Assembly (NCBI GenBank): GCA_003669605.1
Contig: QWOP01000070.1
Coordinates: 59,349-123,348, forward strand
DNA length: 64,000 bases
DNA from: Planctomycetota bacterium
Lineage (GTDB): Bacteria > Planctomycetota > Planctomycetia > Pirellulales > UBA1268
Direction: 5' to 3'
Part shown: positions 16,131 through 24,427 of the stretch, one piece after another
Numbering within the stretch: the first letter of the stretch is position 1
Layout of the letters: each line of letters opens with the position of its first letter
The notes under the pieces: model-generated
Database searches by the model: none
What the model saw: the letters and a program-made list of their open reading frames with translations, nothing else
Told to the model about the DNA's origin: nothing
Made by a program: the position numbers and the translations under genes

Positions 16131-17198
16131 TCAATTCCCGGCCGGCTGGTAAATCCGATCGAACTCTCCCCCCTCGCCGAAGAGGTTTTTCATGGCGTCG
16201 TTCCAGGAGCCGGCGACGAATTCAACGTCGAACATCTCGATGGCGGGAAAGCCTTCCGGCGGCCCCTGCTGATCGGCAAACCAGGGCCGGTAGTGGTGCC
16301 TGCGGATGATCTCCTTGCCATCAACGCTGTAGAGAAACCCGAGGTAGGCTTCGGCGGCATGCCGGGTCGCCTTCCGGTCGACGTTCGTGTCAACGACCGC
16401 CACCGGGGGATCGACGCGGATCGAACGCGCGGGATAGATGATCTCGAGTTCGCCCTTCGACTCCTCGACCTCAAGGTGGGCCTCGTTTTCGAATGTCAGA
16501 TGCACGTCACCGATCCCCTTCTGCGAGAAGGTGGCGGTGGCGGCGCGGGCGCCGGTGTCGAGGACCGGGGTCCGGCGGTAGAGGCGTTGCACGAAGCCCC
16601 GGGCGTCGTCGGTCGAGCCGCCGGAAGCGAGCACCGAGCCCCACGCGGCCAGGAAACTGTACTTGCCGTTGCCGGAGGTTTTGGGGTTGGGAGTGATGAT
16701 CGAGATCCCGTCACGGTCGAGGTCTGACCAATCGGCAATCCGCTTGGGATTCCCCTTGCGGACCACGAACACCACGACGGAGTGGTAAGGGACCGACTGG
16801 TTGTCGAACCGCGCCTGCCAGTCGGGCTGGATCAATCCCGACTTGGCGATTGCCTCCACATCGGGCCAGGTGGCCAGTGTCACCACATCGGCTTCCAGTC
16901 CATCGATCACTGCCCGGGATTGGCTCCCCGACGCGGCATGGGACTGCTTGATCGAGACGACGGTGCCGTGCTTTTTTTGGTAGTCATCAGCGAAGGCCTC
17001 GTTGATGCTTCGGTAGAGTTCGCGGGTTGGGTCGTAGGAGACGTTGAGCAGTTCGATGGCTGTCGTCTGGGCATCGCTTCCCCCCTCCCGCTTGGCTCCA
17101 GAGCAGCCTGCTGCTGCCAGGATCGACAGCCCGCAGGCGGCGAGAGCGATGGCGGAAGAGAGGGGCAAACGGGGAGCGGCGCGTGAACCGGTGAGCAT
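16131..17198 (-). CDS. sbp: sulfate-binding lipoprotein (Sbp/CysP family)
   Basis: This is the extracytoplasmic receptor that delivers sulfate or thiosulfate to CysTWA. The ATG at 17198 gives a 355-residue protein with a signal peptide ending in the lipobox AAAGC, so it should be a lipid-anchored protein. The family motifs are clear: LLNVSYDPTRELY, the SHAASGSQSRAVIDGLEADV ligand loop, and PNPKTSGNGKYSFLAAWG. The frame extends 29 codons upstream, through the promoter, and that part is not coding. It is the first gene of the operon, 45-50 bases after the predicted start of transcription. Sbp and CysP cannot be told apart with certainty from sequence alone. Confidence 0.93.
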   Translation of the reverse strand: MLTGSRAAPRLPLSSAIALAACGLSILAAAGCSGAKREGGSDAQTTAIELLNVSYDPTRELYRSINEAFADDYQKKHGTVVSIKQSHAASGSQSRAVIDGLEADVVTLATWPDVEAIAKSGLIQPDWQARFDNQSVPYHSVVVFVVRKGNPKRIADWSDLDRDGISIITPNPKTSGNGKYSFLAAWGSVLASGGSTDDARGFVQRLYRRTPVLDTGARAATATFSQKGIGDVHLTFENEAHLEVEESKGELEIIYPARSIRVDPPVAVVDTNVDRKATRHAAEAYLGFLYSVDGKEIIRRHHYRPWFADQQGPPEGFPAIEMFDVEFVAGSWNDAMKNLFGEGGEFDRIYQPAGN

Positions 17199-17249
17199 GG
17201 CTGTGATCGCTCGTGGATGGACGGGATGGACCAAGCGTACGAGGGGGCG

Positions 17250-17278
17250 ATTATTTCGTACATTACCAAGTTCGTCAA
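17250..17278 (-). promoter_or_regulatory. sigma70-like promoter of the sulfate-uptake operon
   Basis: On the minus strand TTGACG (17278-17273), a 17-base spacer and AATAAT (17255-17250) match the sigma70 consensus closely. The start of transcription is expected near 17243, about 45 bases before the sbp ATG. The promoter drives sbp-cysT-cysW-cysA-yezD, whose genes overlap or are closely spaced. I see no clear regulator site beside it. Confidence 0.65.
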
Positions 17279-17305
17279 CATGCATACTTTTCTTGTGTGG
17301 GAATC

Positions 17306-17340
17306 AAAAAACCCGCCCGGAAATCGCTTTCCGGGCGGGT
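17306..17340 (-). terminator. rho-independent terminator of the cysteine-rich gene
   Basis: ACCCGCCCGGAAA and TTTCCGGGCGGGT form a perfect 13-bp stem around a four-base loop, followed on the minus strand by six Ts (17311-17306). It lies 87 bases after the stop of the cysteine-rich gene and just upstream of the sulfate promoter, so it separates the two transcripts. Confidence 0.85.
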
Positions 17341-17426
17341 GAGATTCCGTTTTCCGCTTCCCATTCCCCCTACCTTTCCACGTGGTGGCAGGAGGGCTGA
17401 TGCGATCAGGCGGGCACCGCGGGGGG

Positions 17427-17876
17427 TCAGGCGGTGGTGCCGCAGCACACCGGCACTCCGCCGAAACAGATCGTGCAGGCGCAGCCGCTCTGGCAGCAGG
17501 TGACCAGGCACTCGCAGCAGGCCTGCGTCATCCGGCAGCAGTCTTTGTCTCCGGAGCGGCAGGTGATGCAGACTCCCTTGGTGGTCGGTTCGCAGCTGCA
17601 GCTGCAGAAGCAGAGATTGCACTGGGCCACGCAAATGCCGTTCTTCGTGCAGACACAACTGCACATCCCCTGCGAGAGGGTGCGGCAGAGGTTCTGCAGC
17701 GTCCCGCAGGCCAACTGATCGTCGCATTCGCACAGAATCCGGAAGCCGTCGGTGCACGTCTCGAAGCGGATCGTGCAGCGTGGCACAGCCTGCCAGGAGG
17801 GGGCGGCCCCAGTCTGCGGTGTGCCAGAGTGTGGCTGTCCCGCTGCGGAACGGTCCATCACTGATCCAGAAGCCAT
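17427..17876 (-). CDS. small cysteine-rich protein
   Basis: From the ATG at 17876, which has GGAGGT four bases upstream, this is a 149-residue protein with 29 cysteines, all after residue 33. They appear singly, as CC pairs (DCCR, ACCE, TCCQ, VCCG) and as CxC groups (CFCSCSCE, CSCVC, CACTIC). There is no signal peptide and no membrane segment, so it is probably cytoplasmic, where so many thiols would suit metal binding. I cannot assign it to a named metallothionein or other family. It lies upstream of the sulfate operon in the same direction but has its own strong terminator at 17306-17340. The frame continues upstream to 18314, but that part is Arg-rich shadow without a ribosome site. The coding call is firm, the role is inference. 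Confidence 0.75.
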   Translation of the reverse strand: MASGSVMDRSAAGQPHSGTPQTGAAPSWQAVPRCTIRFETCTDGFRILCECDDQLACGTLQNLCRTLSQGMCSCVCTKNGICVAQCNLCFCSCSCEPTTKGVCITCRSGDKDCCRMTQACCECLVTCCQSGCACTICFGGVPVCCGTTA

Positions 17877-18150
17877 CGCTACCTCCATCTGCCAGGGGGG
17901 TGGTGTTGCCAAAAACCTCCGGCGGCGGCGCCAGGGGGGTGGGACTGTAGTTCGCCCCTGATTCCCGCGGCAACCGCGAATCCTGGGGCGAAATCGACCG
18001 ATCGTCCGGGGGACGCCGATTGTCCGGTCTGCACCGCGTTGGTGCCGGCAGGCACGGCTGAAGGGGGTATCGGTTCGATACCCTTCGGGGCGCGGGCCAC
18101 AGCGCGGGCGACCGAGCCGGATCGGATGAGGGATTACCAGGGGCCATCTG

Positions 18151-18585
18151 ATGGGGATCAACCGCATCGTCATGCAGAACGGGGTGGTGTGGTGGCTCCC
18201 GCCGCTGCGCCGTTCCCCGCGCCGCTCCGAGGGGCGTTCTGGCCGCCAATCGAGGCCGTCGGCCGATGCGCTAAAGCCCCTCGACGACGCTTCCGCAGGC
18301 TCGGCAGCCGTCACGGGAACCGGCAGCGGCCAAGGCAGCGACCGTCCAACTTCCGCATCCGACCATGGGGCGCCGCCGGCCGGCTTTATTCCACTGTCAT
18401 CGCTGGGGCTGCAGGGGGTCGACGGACTGCTCCTCCATCAGGGCCACCTCTACCGCGACGCCTACGGCCGCGCTTCCGGCGAGCGGCGAGAGCCTCCCGC
18501 CGGCCAGAAGGCCCCCGAGGATCGATCCGGTCCTGCCGTCGATCCCGACGCCCCGCCTGCCGAGCAGCGGCGGCCGGCGGCCTGA
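18151..18585 (+). CDS. hypothetical protein, 144 residues
   Basis: The frame begins MGINRIVMQNGVVWWLPPL, turns hydrophilic and Ser/Arg/Ala-rich, then has an ordered-looking stretch (GFIPLSSLGLQGVDGLLLHQ, GHLYRDAYGRA) and a Pro/Ala-rich tail. Codon third positions are strongly G/C, as in neighbouring genes, and no real gene competes with it on the other strand once the cysteine-rich gene is started at 17876. No signal peptide, catalytic motif or known domain is visible. The ribosome site is weak. It precedes the carbonic anhydrase gene by 170 bases. I consider it probably real, with no function proposed. Confidence 0.5.
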   Translation: MGINRIVMQNGVVWWLPPLRRSPRRSEGRSGRQSRPSADALKPLDDASAGSAAVTGTGSGQGSDRPTSASDHGAPPAGFIPLSSLGLQGVDGLLLHQGHLYRDAYGRASGERREPPAGQKAPEDRSGPAVDPDAPPAEQRRPAA

Positions 18586-18755
18586 CCGCGAGCCTCTGTC
18601 AGCAGCGGGGGGGAGTACCGGCGCCGGGGGATGCGCGAGGGTGTTTTGCCCAGTGGTCGGATGGTAGGGTGTGTCGGTCGTGCCTATTCATTCGGTGGCG
18701 CGTTGACGTGTGTGCCTCGCCCACCATCCAGACATGTCTTTTGAGGAAGACCGCG

Positions 18756-19469
18756 ATGATTGATGAGTTGCTGGCCGGTAATGCAGCTTTCGTGACCAAG
18801 GAGTTCATGCCCAACGAGGCCTACTATCACGCGCTAGCGGCGCAGCAGAAGCCCAAGGTGCTGTGGATCGGATGCTCTGATTCAAGGGTCAGCGAACACC
18901 AGATGACCGACTCCAAGCCGGGGACGATGTTCGTACACCGCAACGTCGCCAACATCGTCGCCTTCAACGACGTCAACATCTCCGCGATCCTCGAATATGG
19001 TGTCACGCACCTGAAGATCGAAGACATCATCGTCTGCGGACACACCCGCTGCGGCGGCATCGCCGCCATCGAGGACGGCGTCCACGAAAACTACATCGCC
19101 GACTGGCTGTGCATCGCCACCGGCGCCAAGGAGGCCGCCGATCGGATCGCTCGCGAGCAGGGACTCAACCGGGAACAGAAACTCGCGGTCCTCACCGAAG
19201 AGAACGTCAAGCTTCAAATCAAGCACCTCAAAAACTTGGCGCTGATCAAGAATCTGCATGCCAAGGGGGACCTGCCCCGGATCCATGGTTGGCTCTACCG
19301 GGTCGAGTCTGGCACGGTCGACATCCTCATCGATGGCCGGGGCAATGCCCCCCGTGCCACTCTTCCCACCAAGGCCTTCAAGGCGGTGGTTGGCGCCCAG
19401 TCGGGAACGGTCCGGGGAAAGTCGAAGCGCCCGGCAGCGGCGAAAAAAGCGAAGAAGAAGAAATCATAA
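18756..19469 (+). CDS. beta-carbonic anhydrase
   Basis: The enzyme interconverts CO2 and bicarbonate in the cytoplasm. The 237-residue protein has the zinc ligands of the beta class: Cys40 in GCSDSR, His96 and Cys99 in GHTRCGG; Asp42 and Arg44 form the usual catalytic pair. VHRNVAN and AILEYGVTHL also fit. I chose ATG 18756, with GAGGAA about nine bases upstream; the frame is open far upstream but that region has no resemblance to the family. The last 20 residues are a Lys-rich tail (KSKRPAAAKKAKKKKS) outside the catalytic fold. Residues 40-100 match well, so the call is secure. Confidence 0.95.
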   Translation: MIDELLAGNAAFVTKEFMPNEAYYHALAAQQKPKVLWIGCSDSRVSEHQMTDSKPGTMFVHRNVANIVAFNDVNISAILEYGVTHLKIEDIIVCGHTRCGGIAAIEDGVHENYIADWLCIATGAKEAADRIAREQGLNREQKLAVLTEENVKLQIKHLKNLALIKNLHAKGDLPRIHGWLYRVESGTVDILIDGRGNAPRATLPTKAFKAVVGAQSGTVRGKSKRPAAAKKAKKKKS

Positions 19470-19534
19470 GTCGTTGGTGACCCGGCCCGGGGGGCTTTCT
19501 GCTCCCGTCACGCCATCCCTTCATGGGGGGCTCG

Positions 19535-20212
19535 ATGCATCGAGACAATCAGACGCCACTTGGCAGCCTCCGGGGCGCGAGCGATCGGGATCCATCTCGG
19601 GCTGACAACGGTGCCCAAGAACGGTTCGCCAGTTACTACGCGTTGCCCCGGGCACCGTGGGATATCGGTCGGCCGCAGGCGGCGTTCGTGGCCGCCGCCG
19701 ACCGGATTGGCAAGCGGGTTCTCGATGTTGGCTGCGGCACCGGCGACCTCGCCTTGTGGTTGGCGGAGTCGGGCCGGGCTGTGACGGGCATTGACTTCCT
19801 CGAGGAACCACTCGCCGCGGCCCGGCACAAGGCGGCCCAGATCGGAGTCGCCGCCAATTTCCTCCGCATCGATGCCACGGCGGTGGGCACGCTCCCTGAG
19901 CGGTATGACTCGGTGACTGACTGCGGACTGTTTCACTCCCTCGACGACGCTCTGCGGGCTGCATACATCGCCGCCTTATCGCGCCTCCTCGAGCCGGGGG
20001 CGCGCCTGTTCATTCTCTGTTTCTCCACCGCCGAACCTGGTTCCCATGGCCCGCGGCGGATCTCCGCCGAGGAGCTCAAACGCACGTTCGCCGTTGATTG
20101 GGAGGTGGAGTCGATCGAACCGGCCCGGTTCGAAGTCGTGCCCGGTGTTCCCGGAGCCGAGTTTGCTCCCGGCGGAGCCCAGGCGCTGCTGGCGGTCATT
20201 CGCCGGGCGTGA
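19535..20212 (+). CDS. class I SAM-dependent methyltransferase
   Basis: This 225-residue protein carries the SAM-binding motif VLDVGCGTGDLALWLAESG (about residues 62-80) followed by the acidic strand end VTGIDFLEEPL. The later DCGLFHSLDD and ISAEELKRTF resemble thiopurine-methyltransferase-like and related small methyltransferases. The N-terminal 25 residues are polar. Both ATG 19523 and ATG 19535 are possible; I prefer 19535 because a G-run lies at the right distance before it. The substrate cannot be told. It is a single gene after the carbonic anhydrase on the same strand, about 65 bases away. Confidence 0.88.
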   Translation: MHRDNQTPLGSLRGASDRDPSRADNGAQERFASYYALPRAPWDIGRPQAAFVAAADRIGKRVLDVGCGTGDLALWLAESGRAVTGIDFLEEPLAAARHKAAQIGVAANFLRIDATAVGTLPERYDSVTDCGLFHSLDDALRAAYIAALSRLLEPGARLFILCFSTAEPGSHGPRRISAEELKRTFAVDWEVESIEPARFEVVPGVPGAEFAPGGAQALLAVIRRA

Positions 20213-20261
20213 GCGGGATGCGGGGATTGTTGTCGGCGTTGGTCAGAAAGAACTGCTCACC

Positions 20262-20432
20262 ATGAAGCAAACCTCGGCAGAGTGGCTCGTATCGGTTTGG
20301 CTGCGCCAGGCGGCGATCTGGCAGTTGGCCGCCGCCGCAGTGGCCGCCGGGGCGGTCCGATGGAGGTCCCGTTACCGGGGGCGTTTTGCTCCTGTCAGCC
20401 CTCCGAGGCCCACCTGTCCTGTCAGGCCGTGA
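20262..20432 (+). CDS. possible small protein, 56 residues
   Basis: A frame starting MKQTSAEWLVSVWLRQAAIW has a moderately hydrophobic Ala-rich segment (residues 20-34) and an Arg/Pro-rich tail. A purine-rich stretch (AGAAAGAA) lies about ten bases before the ATG. It would fill the 380-base space between the methyltransferase and the small secreted protein gene, where I see nothing else. It is too short for a family call and could be a chance frame. Confidence 0.35.
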   Translation: MKQTSAEWLVSVWLRQAAIWQLAAAAVAAGAVRWRSRYRGRFAPVSPPRPTCPVRP

Positions 20433-20592
20433 TCCGGGGCCAGGGGCGGGGGGGGGATGAACTTGGGCCGATCACCCAGGGCCTAGGGTGGGGGCCTCGA
20501 AGAACTCAGTCGCCGGGGCCGATCGGACGATAGAATGGGGCGGACTCGCTTGATCCGACAAAGCCGCCATCACGCACGTCAGGGAGAACGCC

Positions 20593-20865
20593 ATGAACCG
20601 CCTCCAGACCATCCTGCTCAGCGGAGTGATTGCCCTCGGAGCCGTGCTCGGCACTGCCGCCGTCGCTTCGGCTCAACAACCCTCCCAGCAGCCGGCCCAA
20701 CAGACGACCCGCCGTCAGGCCCCCGCCACGCAGACGACCCGCAGTTATCGAAGTTATTCCGTCGCCCCGTCGAACACCCGACAGCGGTCAGCGTCGCGGA
20801 GCTATTCCCAGCAGCCGACCTGGAAGCAGGCAGGCGCCAAGGCTGCCGGACAGTACCACGAGTAA
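20593..20865 (+). CDS. small secreted Gln/Arg/Ser-rich protein
   Basis: This 90-residue protein has a clear signal peptide (MNRLQTILLSGVIALGAVLG, cleavage likely after ASA near residue 27). The mature part is low in complexity, with Gln-Pro, Thr-Arg and Ser-Tyr repeats (QQPSQQPAQQTTRR, SYRSYS). AGGGAGAA lies about nine bases before the ATG. The mature protein is probably disordered and basic, in the periplasm or on the surface. No family is recognised. A -10-like TAGAAT lies about 60 bases upstream (20533-20538). Confidence 0.7.
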   Translation: MNRLQTILLSGVIALGAVLGTAAVASAQQPSQQPAQQTTRRQAPATQTTRSYRSYSVAPSNTRQRSASRSYSQQPTWKQAGAKAAGQYHE

Positions 20866-20869
20866 TCTT

Positions 20870-20907
20870 CAAGGGTTGTTCAAAGGGGTTGTTCAAAGGG
20901 GTTGTTC
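20870..20907 (+). repeat. tandem repeat, 13-bp unit, three copies
   Basis: CAAGGGTTGTTC is followed by two exact copies of AAAGGGGTTGTTC. The array fills the space between two convergent genes and runs into the stop codon of the peptidase gene (20906-20908). Confidence 0.8.
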
Positions 20908-21853
20908 ATCGCTCTTGTGATGCCGCCAGCGATTCGATGGGCGCTGGCGTGATCCAAGCCGGGGCGAAGTCTTCTGGTGAGTCCAGTGCAAAGTGTCTGG
21001 CAAGGGCCTCGTGGGATCCACTGAGGGCAGCCTCTTCAAGGCACTTCATCACTCTCTCGATGCCGCGCTCGGCAATCAGCCAGCGAATCAGTGCCGCCGA
21101 CTGCCCGTAAAACACCTCCTGCCCCTGGGTGTCGGGGGGATAGTCTTCGAGGGCGAGCAGTGCATGAACTGGCAGGGCGCGTCGGTGCCGCCGGGCCTCC
21201 TCAAAGTCGCGGGCATGGGCAGCCTGCTTGGGAGCGTCGTCGAAGAGCACCGCCAGCCCCTCGTCGGCCCATCTCGGCAGCGGGGCGGCGGTGAACCGAT
21301 CGGCGAGGACGACGTGCACGATTTCATGCGCCAAGCCGTCGGGGATCGTGTCGGCGCCTGCGATGATCACGTCGATGCGGCGGAGGGTGATGCGGTCGCC
21401 GACGAATTCCAGTGAGGTGGCGCCGCGGACCGCAGCCGGAGGTTCGCAGCCCAGGGCCGCAGCGAACGACTCTGTGGTGGTGTGCACTTGGACCAGACAG
21501 GGTTCTGTCCAGGCTGCCGGTGAGGAATCGCCATGAAAAAACTCGCAGGCCAGTCGGCGGACCTCTTCCGCCCGCTCGACGATCACGGCTGCCTGTCTGG
21601 CTGGTACTCCCGCAACGACAATACTCGCCCGGCCAAGGGCGCTTTCGGAACTGGGAAGAGTCGGCGGAAGTTCTGCCCCCCGCGCGGAATCGGCTGCCGT
21701 GAAAGCCCCCCACGACCACCCGATCACCAGCCATCCGACGAGCAGCCCGGCGAGGAGCCGTCGCGGCGGAGGCAGACGGCAGCCACAGCCCAGCCGCTGT
21801 GGGGTGTGTGACAGGCAATTGTGGAGGAACGCGAGCATGGAAAACAAAACCAT
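20906..21853 (-). CDS. exported peptidase of the MA-like (gluzincin) superfamily
   Basis: The 315-residue protein has a basic N-terminus with a hydrophobic segment at about residues 33-52, so it is anchored or exported. The zinc site is HEIVH in GLAHEIVHVVLADR (about residues 174-187), and WADEGLAVLFDD some 20 residues later supplies the third ligand Glu, the arrangement of peptidase MA-like proteins. The rest (residues 200-315) is helical. The first 30 residues may be too long; an internal start near the hydrophobic segment is possible. The natural substrate is unknown. It converges with the small secreted protein gene. Confidence 0.8.
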   Translation of the reverse strand: MVLFSMLAFLHNCLSHTPQRLGCGCRLPPPRRLLAGLLVGWLVIGWSWGAFTAADSARGAELPPTLPSSESALGRASIVVAGVPARQAAVIVERAEEVRRLACEFFHGDSSPAAWTEPCLVQVHTTTESFAAALGCEPPAAVRGATSLEFVGDRITLRRIDVIIAGADTIPDGLAHEIVHVVLADRFTAAPLPRWADEGLAVLFDDAPKQAAHARDFEEARRHRRALPVHALLALEDYPPDTQGQEVFYGQSAALIRWLIAERGIERVMKCLEEAALSGSHEALARHFALDSPEDFAPAWITPAPIESLAASQER

Positions 21854-22105
21854 GCACGGCCCGTGCCATGGCAGGGCAGGAGCGCAAAAAATTGACGGCC
21901 TCCCCCAATTGATCGCTGAAAAAAAGGGTTTTTCGTGCCCCGCGGCCTTGCCCCGTGCGGCAGGTACACCCTCTGGAGATCACCGGGCGAATGCCCGCCC
22001 TCTGCTCAGCGTTTGCCCAAGCAGCGGGCAATGGCCGGCGTGGGACTGGCGCGGGAGGCGGGAAATGGTGTGCGCCCCCGTCTCGACCGGACAGGTGTCG
22101 GCCGC

Positions 22106-23179
22106 TCAGCGAGTCGCCATAAGCGCGCTACGGCCAAGCGCCGTGGGGAGGTGCTGCGCGACGCAAAACCCCAGATTCGCCAGCCAGTCTGTCACCTCTG
22201 GAACGGTATACAGCCTCCCTTGAGTGACGGTCGCCAGGAGCACCGAATACTCCGCTGCCCACACCGGCCCGGCGGCATCGTCGTCCAGGAACATGTCGTG
22301 GATCACAATCCGCCCCCCCTCCGGCAGGCTGTGGGCACTGCGGGCCAGCAACCGGCGGCAGTCGGGGACATTCCAATCGTGGAGGACATTGGAAAACAGG
22401 TGGGTGTCGCAGTCAGTCGGCCAAGCGGCGGTGAACATGTCGGCCGCAAGCACCGCGAGCCGTTGGGTGAGGCCGGCCGCTGCGATTCGCGCCCGGGCGA
22501 TCCGCTCGACAGGCGGCGCTTCCAGCACCACTCCCCGCAAGCCTGGCATCTGCTCGGCGGCGGCGATCGCGTAGATCCCCGATCCGCCGCCGACGTCGAG
22601 CAACCTGCGGGGCGAATCGGCGGCGAGCATGGTTGCTAGCGGCGGCGCGAGCACGCGGCCCCGGCAGTCCATGGCCAACGTAAACGATTCCGCAAAGGCA
22701 TCGCTGCGCATCGCCGCGTGCCAATCGGCCTCCCCCTCCTCGCCCGGCCAACCGGCGGGCCGGCCGGTGCGGAGGACGCGGAGGAAGTCGGCCACCCCCG
22801 GCCTGTCGGCCATGCTGGCGTAGTAGGGGCGGGCATCGCACGGCGCGCCGTCGATGAGAAACTCACGCGCCATCCCCGTGGCCTGGAAAGTGCCCGTGGC
22901 ATCGCGGGTCAGCAAGCCATGCGCGCCGCACAGAGCGAGGAGCGCCTGCAGCGGCCGCTGATCGACCTGCAGCCGTATGCAGAGTTCCGTTTCCGTCGCC
23001 GGTCGCCGCGCCAGTTCACTGAACAGGTTGAGGTGCACGATCGCCACACAGAGGCAGTCGGCCGCGGCCAGCGAGTCGCGCAGCCGGTAGATCGCCGTGG
23101 GATCATGGAGTGGTGGATGCACGTCGTGAATTCCAGGAGAGCCACTGGCAAGATCGCTCACGCCGGCGAGATTGTCCAC
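22106..23179 (-). CDS. O-methyltransferase of the acetylserotonin/COMT type
   Basis: This 357-residue protein has an N-terminal winged-helix dimer domain (about residues 30-105, AIVHLNLFSELARRPATETEL and ALCGAHGLL) and a C-terminal SAM domain with LLDVGGGSGIYAIAAAE (about 190-206), the acidic LEAPPVERIA, and SNVLHDWNVPDCRRLL, which holds the usual catalytic His. This is the layout of methyltransferase family 2, acting on hydroxyl groups of small molecules. The start is a GTG at 23179; shorter in-frame starts are possible. It is divergent from the histone-deacetylase-family gene, 82 bases apart, so the two may share a regulatory region. The substrate is unknown. Confidence 0.88.
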   Translation of the reverse strand: MDNLAGVSDLASGSPGIHDVHPPLHDPTAIYRLRDSLAAADCLCVAIVHLNLFSELARRPATETELCIRLQVDQRPLQALLALCGAHGLLTRDATGTFQATGMAREFLIDGAPCDARPYYASMADRPGVADFLRVLRTGRPAGWPGEEGEADWHAAMRSDAFAESFTLAMDCRGRVLAPPLATMLAADSPRRLLDVGGGSGIYAIAAAEQMPGLRGVVLEAPPVERIARARIAAAGLTQRLAVLAADMFTAAWPTDCDTHLFSNVLHDWNVPDCRRLLARSAHSLPEGGRIVIHDMFLDDDAAGPVWAAEYSVLLATVTQGRLYTVPEVTDWLANLGFCVAQHLPTALGRSALMATR

Positions 23180-23261
23180 CGGCGACGACCGGGACGGAAG
23201 CGGCCAGTAACCGATTCGGCACGACTCGATCTTCGCCCCTCTCCGGGAAGGTTTCTCTCCA

Positions 23262-24203
23262 ATGCGGCTCTTCCCCTCCGACCGCTATCCGCTGCCGCTT
23301 CCCGAGGGGCATCGGTTCCCGGCCACCAAGTACCGCCTCCTCCGCGAACGACTCGAAGCCCACGCCGCCGCGGGGGCGGCGTTTGAGTTCATCCAGCCGC
23401 ATGCCGCCACCGATGAGGAGCTGCTCCGGGTCCATGATCGGGCGTACGTCGGCCGTGTTCTCTCCGGCGCCCTCTCCGCGGCCGAGGTGCGCCGGATCGG
23501 GTTTCCATGGAGCCCGCAGTTGGTGGAGCGGTCGCTGCGGAGTACCGGTGCGGCGGTCGATGCGGCGGCCGCTGCGCTCGAGGAGGGCGTGGCTGCCAGT
23601 CTCGCCGGCGGCACCCATCACGCCGGCAGCGACTTCGGGGAGGGGTACTGCGTGTTCAACGACACCGCCGTCGCCGCGCGGGAAATGCAGGCCCGCGGGC
23701 TTGTCCGCCGCGTGCTGGTCCTCGACCTCGACGTCCACCAAGGCAACGGCACGGCGGAGATCTTCGCCAGCGACCCGAGCGTCTTCACTGCCTCGCTCCA
23801 TGGCGAGAGAAACTTCCCCCTCCGCAAGCATCCTGGCTCGCTCGATGTGGGGCTCGAAGATGGCACCGCTGATGCCGACTACCTCGCGGCGGTGGATCGC
23901 GTTCTCGCTTTATCCCTGGGCTGTTGGCCCGCCGACTTAGTGCTCTATATCGCCGGTGCCGATCCCTTCCAGGGGGATCGGTTGGGCAGACTGGCAGTGA
24001 CCCAGGAGGGGCTCCTGGAACGGGACCGGATGGTGCTGACCGCGGCCCGAGCGGCCGGGGTTCCGGTGGCGATCGTCTGCGGTGGTGGGTATGCCGCTGA
24101 TATCGAGAGGATTGTCGATATCCACGCTTCAACCATGCTTTTGGCCGCTGGGGCCCAGGTTCCCGGTGGACCAGTCAGGAAGTGGCCGACGGGGCTGGAA
24201 TGA
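23262..24203 (+). CDS. histone deacetylase family (class IV-like) enzyme
   Basis: Bacterial members remove acyl groups from small molecules or proteins with a zinc ion. The 313-residue protein shows the active-site pair His119-His120 in GGTHHA, the zinc ligands Asp157 and His159 in [10 protein letters not shown], and the second Asp in GADP (about residue 230), with CGGGYA near the end. The sequence begins [18 protein letters not shown], typical of the class IV-like branch. It follows a divergent methyltransferase gene and stands alone on its strand. All catalytic residues are present, so it is probably active; the substrate cannot be inferred. Confidence 0.93.
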   Translation: MRLFPSDRYPLPLPEGHRFPATKYRLLRERLEAHAAAGAAFEFIQPHAATDEELLRVHDRAYVGRVLSGALSAAEVRRIGFPWSPQLVERSLRSTGAAVDAAAAALEEGVAASLAGGTHHAGSDFGEGYCVFNDTAVAAREMQARGLVRRVLVLDLDVHQGNGTAEIFASDPSVFTASLHGERNFPLRKHPGSLDVGLEDGTADADYLAAVDRVLALSLGCWPADLVLYIAGADPFQGDRLGRLAVTQEGLLERDRMVLTAARAAGVPVAIVCGGGYAADIERIVDIHASTMLLAAGAQVPGGPVRKWPTGLE

Positions 24204-24279
24204 CTGGCTCAACCCCCATCATCGCCATGGTTTTTCAGGCATCGTCCGGCCGGTGGGGGGGCGAGAAGTTGCCGTCGCC

Positions 24280-24308
24280 TTGCTCAGGGTGGCATCCTGC
24301 CGTATTCT
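24280..24308 (+). promoter_or_regulatory. possible sigma70-like promoter of the DUF1559 pair
   Basis: TTGCTC (24280-24285), a 17-base spacer and TATTCT (24303-24308) lie 120 bases before the DUF1559 ATG. The match is moderate. Confidence 0.35.
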
Positions 24309-24427
24309 ACAGGGTGGATTTTGTTCCATTCGTTGGGGGGGGTCGGCTCAGGGTGCGCGGCGTTTATCAGCGCACCGAAAGCGGGCCATTTTTCATTTCT
24401 CCTTTTTCCTCCTGTTGGAGATTAGTC

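Noticed and set aside
17877..18314. N-terminal extension of the cysteine-rich gene
   Set aside because: Arg/Pro-rich shadow composition, no cysteine pattern, and a strong GGAGGT site precedes the ATG at 17876.
18039..18755. N-terminal extension of the carbonic anhydrase frame
   Set aside because: The 239 extra codons are Arg/Pro-rich, have no similarity to the family, and a good ribosome site precedes the ATG at 18756.
21860..21965. A possible fifth copy of the dispersed element upstream of the exported peptidase gene
   Set aside because: It has a similar run of GCCGCACGGGG and A/T-rich stems, but base-by-base alignment to copies A-D is poor; I could not support it.
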